Made by a program: the position numbers and the translations under genes. Shown here one piece after another: positions 18,958 through 29,816 of a stretch of 64,000 nt of DNA. Each line of letters begins with the position of its first letter. The first letter of the stretch is position 1. The DNA is from Takakia lepidozioides. Its lineage: Eukaryota; Streptophyta; Takakiopsida; Takakiales; Takakiaceae. The stretch is taken from contig CM060731.1 of the NCBI GenBank assembly GCA_030704615.1, positions 77,728,756 to 77,792,755 on the forward strand, in the 5' to 3' direction. The notes below the pieces were generated by a model, which was not told the origin of the DNA, made no database searches, and saw only the letters and a program-made list of their open reading frames with translations.

Positions 18958-19467
18958 AGCTTTGCATATTTATCTGTGTGGAACATGTTCCCTCAGCCCT
19001 TATTCAAGGATTTGTTAACCCCCTGCTAGAGAAGCAGTCTGAAATCAATCTCAACCCCCTCTCTCTCTCCAATGTTAATGTAAAATCACAATTGGCACCT
19101 CTAATGTGAACATCAGCCCCAAAATTAACAAATCTTTCCTTGCAACTGACAGTTGTGCCTTAGTGCTGGTGCACTTTCAGCTGAGATTTCACAGCCTGGT
19201 GGGTAGAAACAACCACCTTCGGTAGGGGGGTGATATCCTGTGGAAAACCACAGGATATCAAAGGAGTACACCTCTCAAAATTATGGGAGAAAGTAAGTGC
19301 CTTGCCTATCATACACAAATGCTGCCACACCACATGAAGCCAAAGCATCTTTCTTCTCCAAAAGGTTCAACACTGATATATAATAATAGGGTGGCCAAAA
19401 ATTCAGAAAATAAAACTAATACCCCCATAGAAAATGCCTGTTTGCCTCACGTGCCTGAGAAACTAGA
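18958..19467. other. No gene recognised; contains a perfect 13-bp hairpin
   Basis: Between the Myb remnant and the LINE. 19231-19260 is TGATATCCTGTGG, a four-A loop, then CCACAGGATATCA. No coding signal was recognised. Confidence 0.5.
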
Positions 19468-20862
19468 TAGGGAGTGACCTCCCCGAGACCAAAATCCACA
19501 TTAAAAAATGGGCCTATGCGGACGACTTAGCCATCCTTGCTCACAAACCCTAGCACCTTAACCGCCTAGCTGACAAATTATCCCGCTTCAACCAATGGTC
19601 CGACATGGAACTCAGTCTCCGCAAATGCGCCGTCACAGCAGCCACCCACCACAGCAAGTTTACCCGAGCTATGATTGACTACCACTGCAAATTACACATC
19701 CAATACCAAAACAACCTTTTTCTTTTCTTAGGTCCTGACGAACCTTATACACTCCAGCTTGTTCCCTCACTCAAATGGCACGTCCAAAAGGCCACTACAC
19801 TTACCAAACTAACTAACAAAAGCCTAACACTCCTTCAATCCCATGTCCCCATTAGACCAAAATTAGTGATTATTCAGTCGGTGCTCAAACCACAAGTCCA
19901 ATACGCTTTCCACGCTGCTCTATTCTCCCTCCCTGACATATGCATGCTTGACAAACATGTTATCCAACTTACCAAGCGAATTTGTGGACTCCCTACTAGT
20001 ACCCCGAATGCCCTTACCCACCTAACCCACAGATAGTTATGGTATCGGTTGTAGCCCGCTCATCACCTCTTACGCCCGCACCCTTGGTACTCAATTATTA
20101 GACCCTAGACGCCTAGGGCTCATCTACCGGGGTATCGTCAGACACCTCGCCTCAAAATTCAATGGTCTCCACTCCCTTCCAATCCTTCACCCACAATCAT
20201 GCCGTCACTCCCCAACCGCACGTTCTTTGCTCATCCTGCGACAAATGTGCATTAGCCTGCAAACGGACCTTCCAGGTTATTCCTAACACGGTGTCTCCAT
20301 TAGAAACCGCCTAGATCTCAAGCCCTTTCTTCCTCAATTTGAAGCATCACACCCCTGCCAGAAAACAACCATCCTCAACTACTTTAAGGAATGCCATATC
20401 ACTAACCTCACCCAACTCACCACTGCCACCGGTACCAAGCTAATAACCCCCCGTGAATACACTTTGAAATACTCTAGAGCCACTACTAAGACCTACCGGT
20501 TCCTCCTATACCTCCGTACCTTATTTTGTTACCCCTCTACCTCATGCACCCTAGATTGCGATCTCCCATGTCGGCTTTTCCCACACAGTCCACAAGACTT
20601 ACTCCCTAAGTTCAGGTCAGCCCCGGCCCCCTCTATCCTCAATAAGCTCAGGACCTCTCGTACCACAACCCACCAAGAACCCACTACCCTAGAGTCTCCC
20701 TCTCAGTCTTCCCATGATACCATTGTCCTGTCACAATCCAATGATCAACAACAATCGCCCTCCTCCCCCACCTGGTCTCCCCCATAGACATACACCCAAC
20801 CCCCATCTACCCCCACTACACCACAATCTCACAACTCCACCCCCACCAACCCCAACAACTCC

Positions 20863-21072
20863 AACGCCTTTGTCATTGAAGCTATACTGGGGATTAAAAC
20901 CCAAACTTCCGCAGACTCTTTGGGTGCGACTTGTCTAGACTCATACAATCTTTGCAAATGGGCGGGCTTTCCAGATAAAGACAATACCTGACAAATTGAG
21001 GACGACCTCTTTGGCTCGCATGATGACTGCGACCCTGACCACAACATAGCCCTCCTTATTGCCTTCCATAAA
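20863..21072 (+). pseudogene. Chromodomain inside the LINE pol
   Basis: The frame reads FVIEAILGIK, then a short insert, then SYNLCKWAGFPDKDNT, a TGA in place of the aromatic-cage Trp, QIEDDLF, and ALLIAFHK. This follows the chromodomain pattern (VEKIL, YLVKWKGYP, NTWEP, L..F) from the first strand to the final helix. Chromodomains bind methylated histone tails and steer integration in chromoviruses. One in a LINE is unexpected. It shares the frame with the upstream connection region, so it belongs to the same polyprotein. Confidence 0.75.
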
Positions 21073-21664
21073 CGTACTAATACCAACTACCTCACACACT
21101 CATATGTACAACTTATATCCCAAACCCAAACCCAAGACAACCGTCATGTCTCTCGCCCGCTGCCTGCCGACAATATCCTAATTGACATCACTGAATGCAA
21201 CCCTGACAAAGACATGCTCCATGTCTTTCCCACAATATGCGCCGGCCCTCAAATGTCCTCTATTTACACTAACAACGGTCGCTTCCTCGGTCTCATTCCC
21301 AATGACAGGGTAGCTTGGTTGTGGGCCGGTACTCCTCCCATACCCCCGCCACCAATCAGTTACACCCGCCACGTCAAGACTTCGCTACCAAAATATGTTG
21401 GCTCCTAGATAGATACCTTCGCGACACCTCCCCCCCCCCATAAAGCCACGATCTCAAACCAAACTCTCCCAAGCATATACCCATAGTGTTATTTCCCAGG
21501 ACATACTCACCCTCCTCATCACCTCCTTTCAACTAACCCACTCATACTACTCTAGCCCGCTTACCTGTCCCATGGACATCCACTCATTCGCCAGTCCCCA
21601 TCCTAGAGACTGCATTTTTGGGGCTTCTGGCTCTGCCACCCAACACTCATGGTGTGGAAGAGGG

Positions 21665-21690
21665 CTGGCTCTCCCCCCCCCCCCCCCCCG
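21665..21690 (+). repeat. Poly-C tract
   Basis: An uninterrupted run of about 19 C within the C-rich LINE. A shorter C10 tract lies near 21430. Both are likely sites of frameshift or sequencing slippage. Confidence 0.8.
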
Positions 21691-22189
21691 GACCCCACAC
21701 TCAGGAGGCTCTACAATGGGCCCGCTTCGCGGCCCATGTATCCCCAACATCGACTACTATCCTCGTACTCACCCACCAGCAGTCACCTGACAACCCCCAC
21801 CTCTTACTACAACTTCCACGGGACTCGGCTACCAATCTGTCATATGGCTGGCTGGATTGAGAGTAGTGCAATACACATGCAGCTGGAAAGTAAGGGCTTG
21901 GAATTATTTGTTCATGGACTCTTTGTTGCATGAAGAGAGATATCCATCCTCACTACTCATCCCTGACTCTACCAAGAGGCAGTTTTTTCACCTTTTTGTT
22001 CTTGAAAGGAATTGATGATCATCTGAGAGTTCAGAGTGGAAGTAGGCACGGAGGGTAGCAAGTCTCAATCTGTCTCAGGCCCATGTCATTCTTCTTCTTC
22101 TCCTTCTAGAGTGTCTATCACCAAAGCGTATAATTGTCTGGGAAAACATTGGACCCTCTAAATTTGATTGCTAACATTTACAGCTAGTT

Positions 22190-22345
22190 GACAGAGAGAA
22201 TGTACTCATTAGACGTTGTTTGCCGTAGCCTTGTGGCCATTGACCCCAAGTTGAGAGAGAGAGAGAGAGTGTACTCATACCGTTCCTTGCGGACGTTGGT
22301 CTGCCATATCCTTATGGCCATAGACCCTGCGGGGGAAACTAACCC
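22190..22345 (-). repeat. SINE-like repeat, two tandem units with CT tails
   Basis: On the - strand: GGCCATAAGGATATGGCAG, then a (CT)n tract, then GGCCACAAGGCTACGGCAA and a second TTCTCTCTG tail. It is the third locus of the family found in beta-amylase introns 2 and 3. It lies between the inferred inversion breakpoint and the Miro exon at 22659. Confidence 0.5.
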
Positions 22346-22658
22346 TCCCGGAGCCTTTTGTGATTGCACCCACCAGGGTTCAGTTTATCCCTGCAGCAAA
22401 GCTGCAAGCATAAACTTCTTTTTTCCGAAACTGCCATTAAGTTACTCACGGAGGCACTTGTCTGCATGTGAACTCAGCAGCCCGGTTTCAAGGTTATTGA
22501 TTTTAGTTTTTGTAGCCCTGTGTGGGGTGTCCCAGAAATGACATGTATGTCACTCTTGGAATGGAGCAGGGCAGGTTGAGAGAGAGTGTGTGTGTGTGTG
22601 TCTTGTGCACTTGTCTTTGTGGGAACTGCTTCTACATCAAGCATATGGTGTGTTGCAG

Positions 22659-23252
22659 TGGGCATTTATGACATTGCTGGAGCCACACAAGAGCTTATCA
22701 CATTTGATTTACATGGGGTACCTGGTGACACATCTTCTGCTTTTCGAATCACATGCTGACGGCGGCAAGACTGGAAGAGGCAGCGCTCCCAGCGTGGGAT
22801 CTTCCAATGTTTTGTATTTGGCCCAACCAATGCAGGCAAATCTGCTCTTTTGAACGCCCTTATTGGCAGGTTTGTTGGCTTTCAACAGAACCTGGAAGCA
22901 AACTCCCTGAGATGATTTATTGCACCGGGCACACCCTATGAAATTTTTCTCAGTGAATCTTTGTATTCATACAGAAAGGTTGATTTTCAGATAGAAGATG
23001 TCTTAGTGTAAGTGAAATGCACATGCTGTACCTAAAACAAACAGGAGGCATTCTGGAAATATTGTGGTGAACAGTCACTATCATTCTCACAGCATCTTGG
23101 AACCATATTTGGTTGGAGGACGAAACTCGGGCTAATTGAGTCTTTCATTCTGTTCAATCTATTTGAGTTCACATCCATGTGACTGCAGGCCTTACAATGA
23201 AAGGTGTGAGCACACCCAGGGTGTTGCGGTGAATCTTGTTGAACAAATTGGG
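22659..23252 (+). pseudogene. Miro GTPase pseudogene, second half (exons on + strand)
   Basis: Miro proteins are outer-mitochondrial-membrane GTPases with two GTPase domains flanking EF hands. Exon 22659-22869 starts WAFMTLLEPHKSLSHLIYMG and ends with the second P-loop, VFGPTNAGKSALLNALIGR. Exon 23189-23252 joins in phase and reads RPYNERCEHTQGVAVNLVEQ. The first exon has a one-base loss in a C run near 22718 and an in-frame TGA where CGA (Arg) is expected, so it is not functional. The preceding exons of the same gene lie on the opposite strand at 25554-26180, and their splice phase fits this exon exactly. No later exons are seen. Confidence 0.85.
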
Positions 23253-23823
23253 GTATGTAGGTGATGGCGATTAGAGGCCCAGTTGGTTCTGATTGCTTTA
23301 TGAAAGTTGCTGGTACTATCAAATATGTAAATGTCATGCAAGGATTAGTTTTTCCTTTCTTCGGAAATAGCTTTGCTTACAGATAGAAGTTTTGTGGGTT
23401 GGTAACAAACAAGTTTTCGGGGGAATGTATCAGCTCAAAATGCACTTTTATGCAGCTGTAGATCTGCTTGCGGTTTGGTAAAAAGAGGGTTTGGATCTCA
23501 TGTCCTTTGAGGTACTGTCTTGCTTTGATTTCACTCGAGTGCATAAGGTTTCAAGAGAGGTCTCTATGGAAGGAAAGGTGGGGAACTGGCTTGCTTCTAT
23601 CTGACAGAGCTGGTATGATGCGTAGGGAGTAAAGAAGACACTGATCATGCGGAAAACTGGACCTTGAGGATGGATCTGCACCCACATTCCATGGTATGAA
23701 GTACCAGACCAATCTGGTATCATCTCAGGACACTACCTAGCATATACCCGTATTGGCCGGGTATCTGCTTCGTAATACTATGGATGATACCCTAGTAGGT
23801 GGTTGAAAATCCGATACCTGATG
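23253..23823. other. Presumed Miro intron/flank; no gene recognised
   Basis: Frames on the - strand (23448-23723) show no domain. By the inversion model this is Miro intron sequence next to the LINE 3' end. Confidence 0.4.
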
Positions 23824-25497
23824 AGAGAGAGAGAGAGAGAGAAAGAAGCCTCCGGCCGAGGCCGGCGTAACTAAGAGCCACTTCGCCTTGCGGCTACTGC
23901 CTCCTTTCAGGGGTGGGCCCTATATGTTCAGGGGACACCAAGAACCTGGGGGTAGAGGTAACCAGGGTACATGGGGGATTATGGAGCGGAGAGTGGGTTG
24001 GCCTCTAGTTTCCGCTTGTTTGTAATGATGGCTGTGAGAGAGCGGAGGGCTGTGAGGTGAATTTCCTTAAAGCATTTGTGGATAGGGGATATCGGGATAT
24101 AGAAATTACCGTGTAGTGCTAGCATTGTGGATACCTCCTCGAGTGCCGGCCGTAATATCAGAAAGAGGGCCGGTATTCCAGCCCCTGCGATGGATAGCAA
24201 GGATAAGTGGTGCATACTTTTGTCGTTTTTTCTAAAATGGAGGAGGTGGGGTAGCGATCATGGCAGTATGTGAATTCTATAAAATAGATGGTGATATGTG
24301 GGGATGGGGAGGTAGGTGGCTGGGTATTGATGGGTAGGCCGTGAACAAGCAGGATGTCAGGGCATAGTCTGGTAAGACAGGTGCAAGGAGAGCGCGGACA
24401 CATGCATGGGAGTAGCCATGGTGGGATAGTATGGTCTGGAGGTTTACCTTGGTAGGTGTCTGCATTGACGAGTAAGAACCAGCGGGTTTCGGAGCATAAG
24501 AAGTTTTGTGGATTTGCCAGACTGCCTGGTTATGACGGATTATATGTAGGCCGTGGATGACCGGGTGGGTACATTGGCTCAAAAGATGCAGCCATGTGTC
24601 GCTAACCTGGTGGGTGTGAGAGCATAGAGGGCAGTTTGGTGAGGGAAATAGGCGTGGCCAGAAGACATGTTTACGTTGGTGGCCCATGTATTGCGCGTAT
24701 CGAAATTTAAGCGTTTGTTTAATTTGAGCATCAGTCGCAGCTTTGGAGTGCCAGAAATAGTTGGAGAGTTTATGATGGAGCGGACTTTCAGGAAGTGGAT
24801 GGGTTGGCCTAGCTCTATTGCAAGTCTGAATATGGCTACGATCTGAATGGTGATGGTGTGAGGAGGGACACGAGAGGTGGTTACGAATAAGGAAAAACGT
24901 TGTGAGACTGTCCGTGAAGATGTAGTGGGGAGGAGAGAATGAGGGTAATTGGGAGAGGGCCACGTAGATGGCCATAAGCTCAGCACGGAGTATTGTAGCA
25001 GGTCCAAGGAGTCTAGCGGATGTGCCTTGGTTCAAGGCAGCATGATAAACGCCATACCCGGCGTTGGCTCCTATGTGGGAACCATCGGTATAGTGGGAAT
25101 GAAGCGGTGGGTACTTGGGGGGCATATGTTGGCGACATGGCAGTGGGGTGGCTAGTGTAGGTGAGGGGGCAGGGGGTGGGTGGGGAGGTGCTTTAATCGA
25201 GGTTTTGCTCAAGTTGATTTTGGGAAGTGGACCAGGTGCAGGGGTAGTGGGATTTTGAGGTAGGAGAGGGGGTAGATGGGGAATTAGGTCGCGGTGATCT
25301 TGAAGCCATGAGTACGCTCGAGTGTGTGGACGAGGTGGGTGTGAAGTGTATGTGGGATGGGATGGGCGAGTGCGTGTTGGATATGTAGGAGGAGAGTAAT
25401 GGTGGGTTCATCATGCTTAAGTTATTTAGGGAAGGGTGGATTCTTTGAGTATATGGGCTGACCGAGTAGGTCCAGATACCACTTGTTGATAGATGAC
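23824..25497 (-). mobile_element. 3' part of the LINE: RNase H, zinc knuckle-like motif, CT-rich tail
   Basis: The frame 24277-25212 encodes an RNase H domain: HYTDGSHIG with the first Asp, ILRAELMAIYVALSQL with the Glu, and YIFTDSLTTFFLIRN with the second Asp. It then has a CPLCSHTHQVSDTW..LSQC cluster typical of LINE C-termini. Upstream, 25193-25497 holds the N-terminal extension in shifted frames. The 3' end at 23824-23945 has GGGCCCACC, GCAGTAGCCGCAAGGCGAAG and GGAGGCTTC, then a (CT)n tail; a short second copy of this tail is at 38066-38160. The strand is C-rich like the + strand LINE at 19468-21843. I interpret the two as one element broken by an inversion. Confidence 0.8.
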
Positions 25498-25553
25498 GAG
25501 TAATACTGCAATGAAACACCTTGAACAAGAAATCCAGTAACATAGTACCCTAC

Positions 25554-26180
25554 CTTAGAAAGAAAACCATTCAAAGTGATCCCTCCCACTGCATTTGTCT
25601 CCGCAGCGTTTTTATAAATTGGATCCTCCCATGGGCTGCCACAAAATTGCAACAATCCATGTGTCTCTCTTTCATTGTCAGAACCACCAGAACTGCATGA
25701 CTGTTTGTGTCAAAGTGTCCATTACAATACACTTGTTATCTAGTACAGAAGACCTTAGAAGCAAAAACAAAAGAGAATAGTGCTTGAATGGTATACAGCC
25801 TCAATGCTGTAAACTCTGGAAAGTTCCTAAGCTCTTGCCTGATGTAGAAACCAAAATAATTCAGTATATACTGTTGTTGAAGGACGTTTGTAATATTTTG
25901 GGAAATGCGTAAAACCAGAGTCTTTTGCAGCCGATTTGACAGTGAAGTTTACCTCATAGGAATAGGACATCAACACTTGGAGATCCTAATGAAACAGTCT
26001 ATAACAAACCCATAAACCCTGTGAACGTGGTCATTGACCGAGCCTAAACTTTCTTGAAACAGCCCTGAGGATGACCCCTTTAAGAGTTGAAACTTTTTCA
26101 TACAGTACTGTGGCAAACACTCACTTGGAGGCGGCTGTTGAGAAAAGCTCCTCCAGCTCCTGAGAACGCAGTGCACCATC
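25554..26180 (-). pseudogene. Miro GTPase pseudogene, first visible half (exons on - strand)
   Basis: Two exons. 26180-26125 reads DGALRSQELEELFSTAAS, which is the second EF-hand loop and helix. 25635-25554 reads PWEDPIYKNAAETNAVGG then ITLNGFLSK. They join in phase (2 nt plus 1 nt) with normal GT..AG borders. The next Miro exon should begin W(A)(L/F)MTLL, and that exon is found 2.7 kb away on the + strand (22659). Exons for the first GTPase domain and first EF hand are not seen to the right. Confidence 0.85.
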
Positions 26181-27664
26181 CTGAAAGAAAAAGTTATAAC
26201 ACCTTAAAACCCATGTCAAAGTTCAAACCAGTTCCATCCTAGGAAGCTTCTTGATTCCAGCAGTTTCATTCTCATACGACAAACTCCTGTTTTCAAACAC
26301 TGATCTTAAACAACAACCTGAAGCCTCTCTAAAAAGAAAGAATAAAGCCAACCAAAGCTGGCATAAACCCATGGCATCTAGGCAGGATATTTAACATCCA
26401 GTTATACAGGGGGAGGAAGACTATGCCCATTACTTCACTGGGACCAAAACGCCACAGAGGCCTCACTCAGTAGGATGTCAGACACTTCAAACTAGGTGCA
26501 CCTGTGGCATAGCCTCCAAAACGAAGTTCACCTATACTGTGGACACCTGACCTCACCACATCCAGTGTATGAAATGACAGGGATTTTATCAAGTCAATAT
26601 GGCATGGCAGCTCGGATGAGGCATCATGGAAGCATGCCGCAGAGCTATTTGTGAAGGCGGCAGCACATGGGGGAGATCAATGGGGTGGCACTCAGTTCTC
26701 TGTCCAACCAAGCTACCAACAGGTGGTGATATCAGTTTAACTTGTAGCATGCGTGAGCATAGCTATACTTTTATTATTGTTAAACATAAATCCCCCGAAC
26801 TAGCATTATAGCTATTAGCCACATTTACAATATGTGGGAATGGTGCCGTTGTTGGTTAGGGCTTTTCTTATTTCAGTTCAATAATGGCTACAATGGCCAG
26901 CCATACCTGCTCTAGATGATGGGTCCGAGCTGCGGTTTGGGACCGACCCTTGATGCAACCCCTCATATGTTAGATCCGCTAATGGTTCCGTTTTAGCATG
27001 AACATGAGGATGAATTCAAGAAATGCCCATATATTTTAATTTAACATACACACACATACAGAGCAATTCGTCTAATTTATTTTTCAAGCGCCCACCACGC
27101 ATTATCACCACCAATTAGTTATTAGTTGAACATTAGCAAATGTCGTATCTAGTCTCACTTTTGGTCTATATGACACCAAACATCCTCCGTCCAAGAAGCA
27201 GGGATGCCAGGTGAGCTTTTTGGACAGTATGTAAAAGCCTCAAAGGCTCTCGTGCTTTGGCAAACATAAGGGGGAGGTGAGGCTAAGGGCATGACTCAGC
27301 AAAACACCCCAATCAGAGCCTTGACACGGTGTACGGTCCTTTGACCACATTAGCTCCATTGACTTGAACATGATGCATACATAGTCTCTCTTCGCCAGCA
27401 AACAAGAAACAAAAACAGTTGTACATCTTCCTTTCTCATAACAGAAAAGAAGCTGGGAAGTGACTCGTTGCGGTTGTGAATTTGTCGCACTCGTGAGAAC
27501 GTCGGTCACATCGCTCACGAAAGCGCTCCGTTTCTTCTCGCTTTGCTGTGCGTGGCGAGAGGGACAGCTGCAGTTGTTGTCGAAACGCGACTTTGAGGGC
27601 TGGATTACGATGGATTCCAGCTGCAGATCACGGGTTGACCAAGAGTGGGCCTCCCCGATCCCGA
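26181..27664. other. No gene recognised; upstream of the peroxidase gene
   Basis: Should contain N-terminal Miro exons if the gene was once complete, but I could not find them. The last ~250 bases are the peroxidase promoter region. Confidence 0.4.
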
Positions 27665-27672
27665 TATATAAG
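27665..27672 (+). promoter_or_regulatory. Candidate TATA box of the class III peroxidase gene
   Basis: TATATAAG, 243 bases before the peroxidase ATG. This would give a 5' UTR of about 215 nt that includes a short (GA)n tract at 27837-27851. Position and sequence fit a plant core promoter; nothing else proves it. Confidence 0.45.
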
Positions 27673-27914
27673 ATGACCTCACTTCCATCCAGCACCGAGC
27701 AAAACCAGCATGGGACCAGCATTCTCACCAGAAAAGCTCTACTGGGGGTAATTGTGTGCGACTCTCAAGTGTGTACTTTAAACTATAGGACAGTGCACAA
27801 AGCTACACTAGGACAACTGGTTGATAGTACATAGAAGAGAGAGAGAGAGAGTCAAGGTTGGAATTTCGCAGCCATAGACATTTGATCTCGAGCTGGTGTT
27901 TAACAGAAATTACA

Positions 27915-29816
27915 ATGGATTCGAGCCAGAAAATAGCGACCTGTGTGATGCTAATGGTTATGGCAATCATCTCCACAGCTACGGGGGTAGCAACAGCAGG
28001 GACAAGCGTGGGCTTCTACAAAAGCACCTGTCCTAACGCCGAAGGCCTGGTTCACTCCACAGTTGCAACAGTCTTTCAGTCAGACAACACAATTGCGGCC
28101 GCGCTGCTTCGAATGCAATTTCATGATTGCTTTGTCAGGGTATGTGCATCCGTCATTCCTCGTACTTTTATTTGTCGATTTGTATAACAACAGCTGGTCA
28201 ATATAAAGTTCGACTGAGCAGCTTTCTTTTACATTACCATCCCATTCATTGATGTAAGAATATATTGGTGATAATAGTTGGGAAACTGATGAACACGAAT
28301 GAATATGTTCTAACCGCCAGCTGCACATTTGGGTCTCAATGCAGGGGTGTGATGCATCGCTGCTCATAAACAGCACCAAAAACAACCAAGCAGAGAAAGA
28401 TGCGGGTGCAAATGCAAGTGTGCGTGGCTACGACTTGATTGACAAGGCCAAGTCCGCTGTTGAGAAAGCCTGCCCGGGCGTAGTGTCTTGTGCCGATATC
28501 ATTTCTGTCGCCACCCGAGACGCCGTTTCCTTGGTATGCTTAATGAGGAATTCCCCTTCCCGACCCGCTATGAAGCACAAACATATTATATAGAAAACAG
28601 TCCACTGCTTATATTTCAGTACAATACATAAATTAAATGAATTTGTATAAGGTGAAGCCAGCCAACTTCTATCCAAGAGTTGGACCGCTGTACAAATTAA
28701 TGAAATACTCTGTCGTCATTCCCTAAGTATCTCACAGTTCAGTCTTTTCTCCACAAAAGATAGTGTGCATGCGCAAGAACAACTCAGAATTCGGTTCACA
28801 ACAACACAGGTAGATCTGACCTGTACCGGAAGAGTAGCTGAGCTTGCTCCAATTGGATCCTGCAGGTTGGTGGTCCACATTGGGATGTTCCCACAGGACG
28901 TAGAGACGGCCGTGTATCGCAGGCAGCAGAAGTGAATCTTCCATCTCCAAGCATCAGTGTGGCACAATCTGTATCCGCATTTGCTTCCAGAGGCCTCTCT
29001 GCCGAAGACATGACGACTCTGCTGGGTAAGCTATTGACATTGGTTAGATTTCCCAGGAGCACCTGTCCATGAGCTCCCCATTCCAACCGTCATACACTTC
29101 AGAGTATGTCAGGAAGCTTGAGGAATAGCAATCCACAAAAGTCATATTAATGGACCACCAAATGTTATGTAAGCCAATCTTTGATAGAGCTCAGTTATCA
29201 GCGTCCTTAGAAGACTTCTGTACATTGTAGATCAAGGATTCAAGTGGATCTATTAGATCGCTGTACGTCGAACTAATGAAAGGATTGGTTCTTTATAGCT
29301 GACCTGGAAATGCCCATGTATGTGCCTAGTACTGCTCTTTGTCTCTCCAAGTTTTTAGCGCTCGGTATCCGTCTCACAGTTGATAACGGTCCTTCAGGTG
29401 CTCATACAATTGGAGGGACACATTGCTCATTTATCCGCAACCGCCTTTATAACTTCCAAGGCACTGCCGCCGCTGACCCCTCCATGAACGCCCAGCTTGT
29501 GGTCTCATTGAAGAAAGTGTGTCCACAGGGATCCGGAGTCAATGCCGCAATTGCATTAGACCAAGGCACTGGATCCATCTTTGACAACAGTTTCTACAAA
29601 CAGTTACTGCAGGGGCATGGAATATTGCAGATCGACCAAGAGCTTTCCGCTGATCCGAGCACCTCCGGATTTGTCAACGCTTATGCTGGCAGTAAAAGTG
29701 GGCGGGCCTTGAATTTCGGTGCAAATTTCGCACAGGCAATTGTGAAACTGGGGAATGTAAATGTTTTAACGGGTGCACAGGGAGAGATTCGCCACATATG
29801 CAGTGCCATCAACTAA
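27915..29816 (+). CDS. Class III (secretory) peroxidase
   Basis: Haem peroxidase of the plant cell wall and vacuole that uses H2O2 to oxidise phenolics. Four exons, 27915-28139, 28345-28533, 28866-29025 and 29398-29816, give 330 residues, the usual size, with the classic four-exon structure of the family. Seen: an N-terminal hydrophobic signal peptide (about residues 10-28), [10 protein letters not shown] with the first disulfide Cys, [17 protein letters not shown] with distal His and the calcium-site residues, [35 protein letters not shown] with the proximal haem-ligand His, and [21 protein letters not shown]. All catalytic residues are present and there is no lesion. The ATG is preceded by a plausible 5' UTR. 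A second, partial peroxidase faces it across the Ty3 insertion at 36965-37790. Confidence 0.97.

Larger units (their letters stand above)
19468..21843 (+). mobile_element. 5' part of a decayed LINE: RT end, connection region, chromodomain
   Basis: Non-LTR retrotransposon pol, truncated at its 5' end. It starts with WAYADDLAILAHKP, which contains the RT catalytic YADD, followed by a TAG stop and the RT thumb/connection region (19605-20036). It then runs with frameshifts through 20284-20787. One frame from 20464 to 21408, broken only by a TAG near 20785 and a TGA at 20989-20991, carries a chromodomain at 20863-21072. The region 21540-21843 carries a further conserved-looking segment (CPMDIHSFASPHPRDCIFGA) of unknown function. 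The + strand is strongly C-rich, unlike the flanks. The element stops abruptly at about 21843 and appears to continue on the - strand from 25497. Confidence 0.8.

Noticed and set aside
21560-21843. Possible adenine-methyltransferase-like domain in the LINE (PPPPP after a Trp-Gly segment)
   Set aside because: The PP run comes from a poly-C tract and no DPPY/NPPY motif or SAM-binding motif can be read. Kept only as conserved sequence of unknown role.
24277-25212. Stand-alone host RNase H gene
   Set aside because: The CPLC..H..C tail, CT-rich 3' end, C-rich strand and fit to the + strand LINE make it part of a retroelement.
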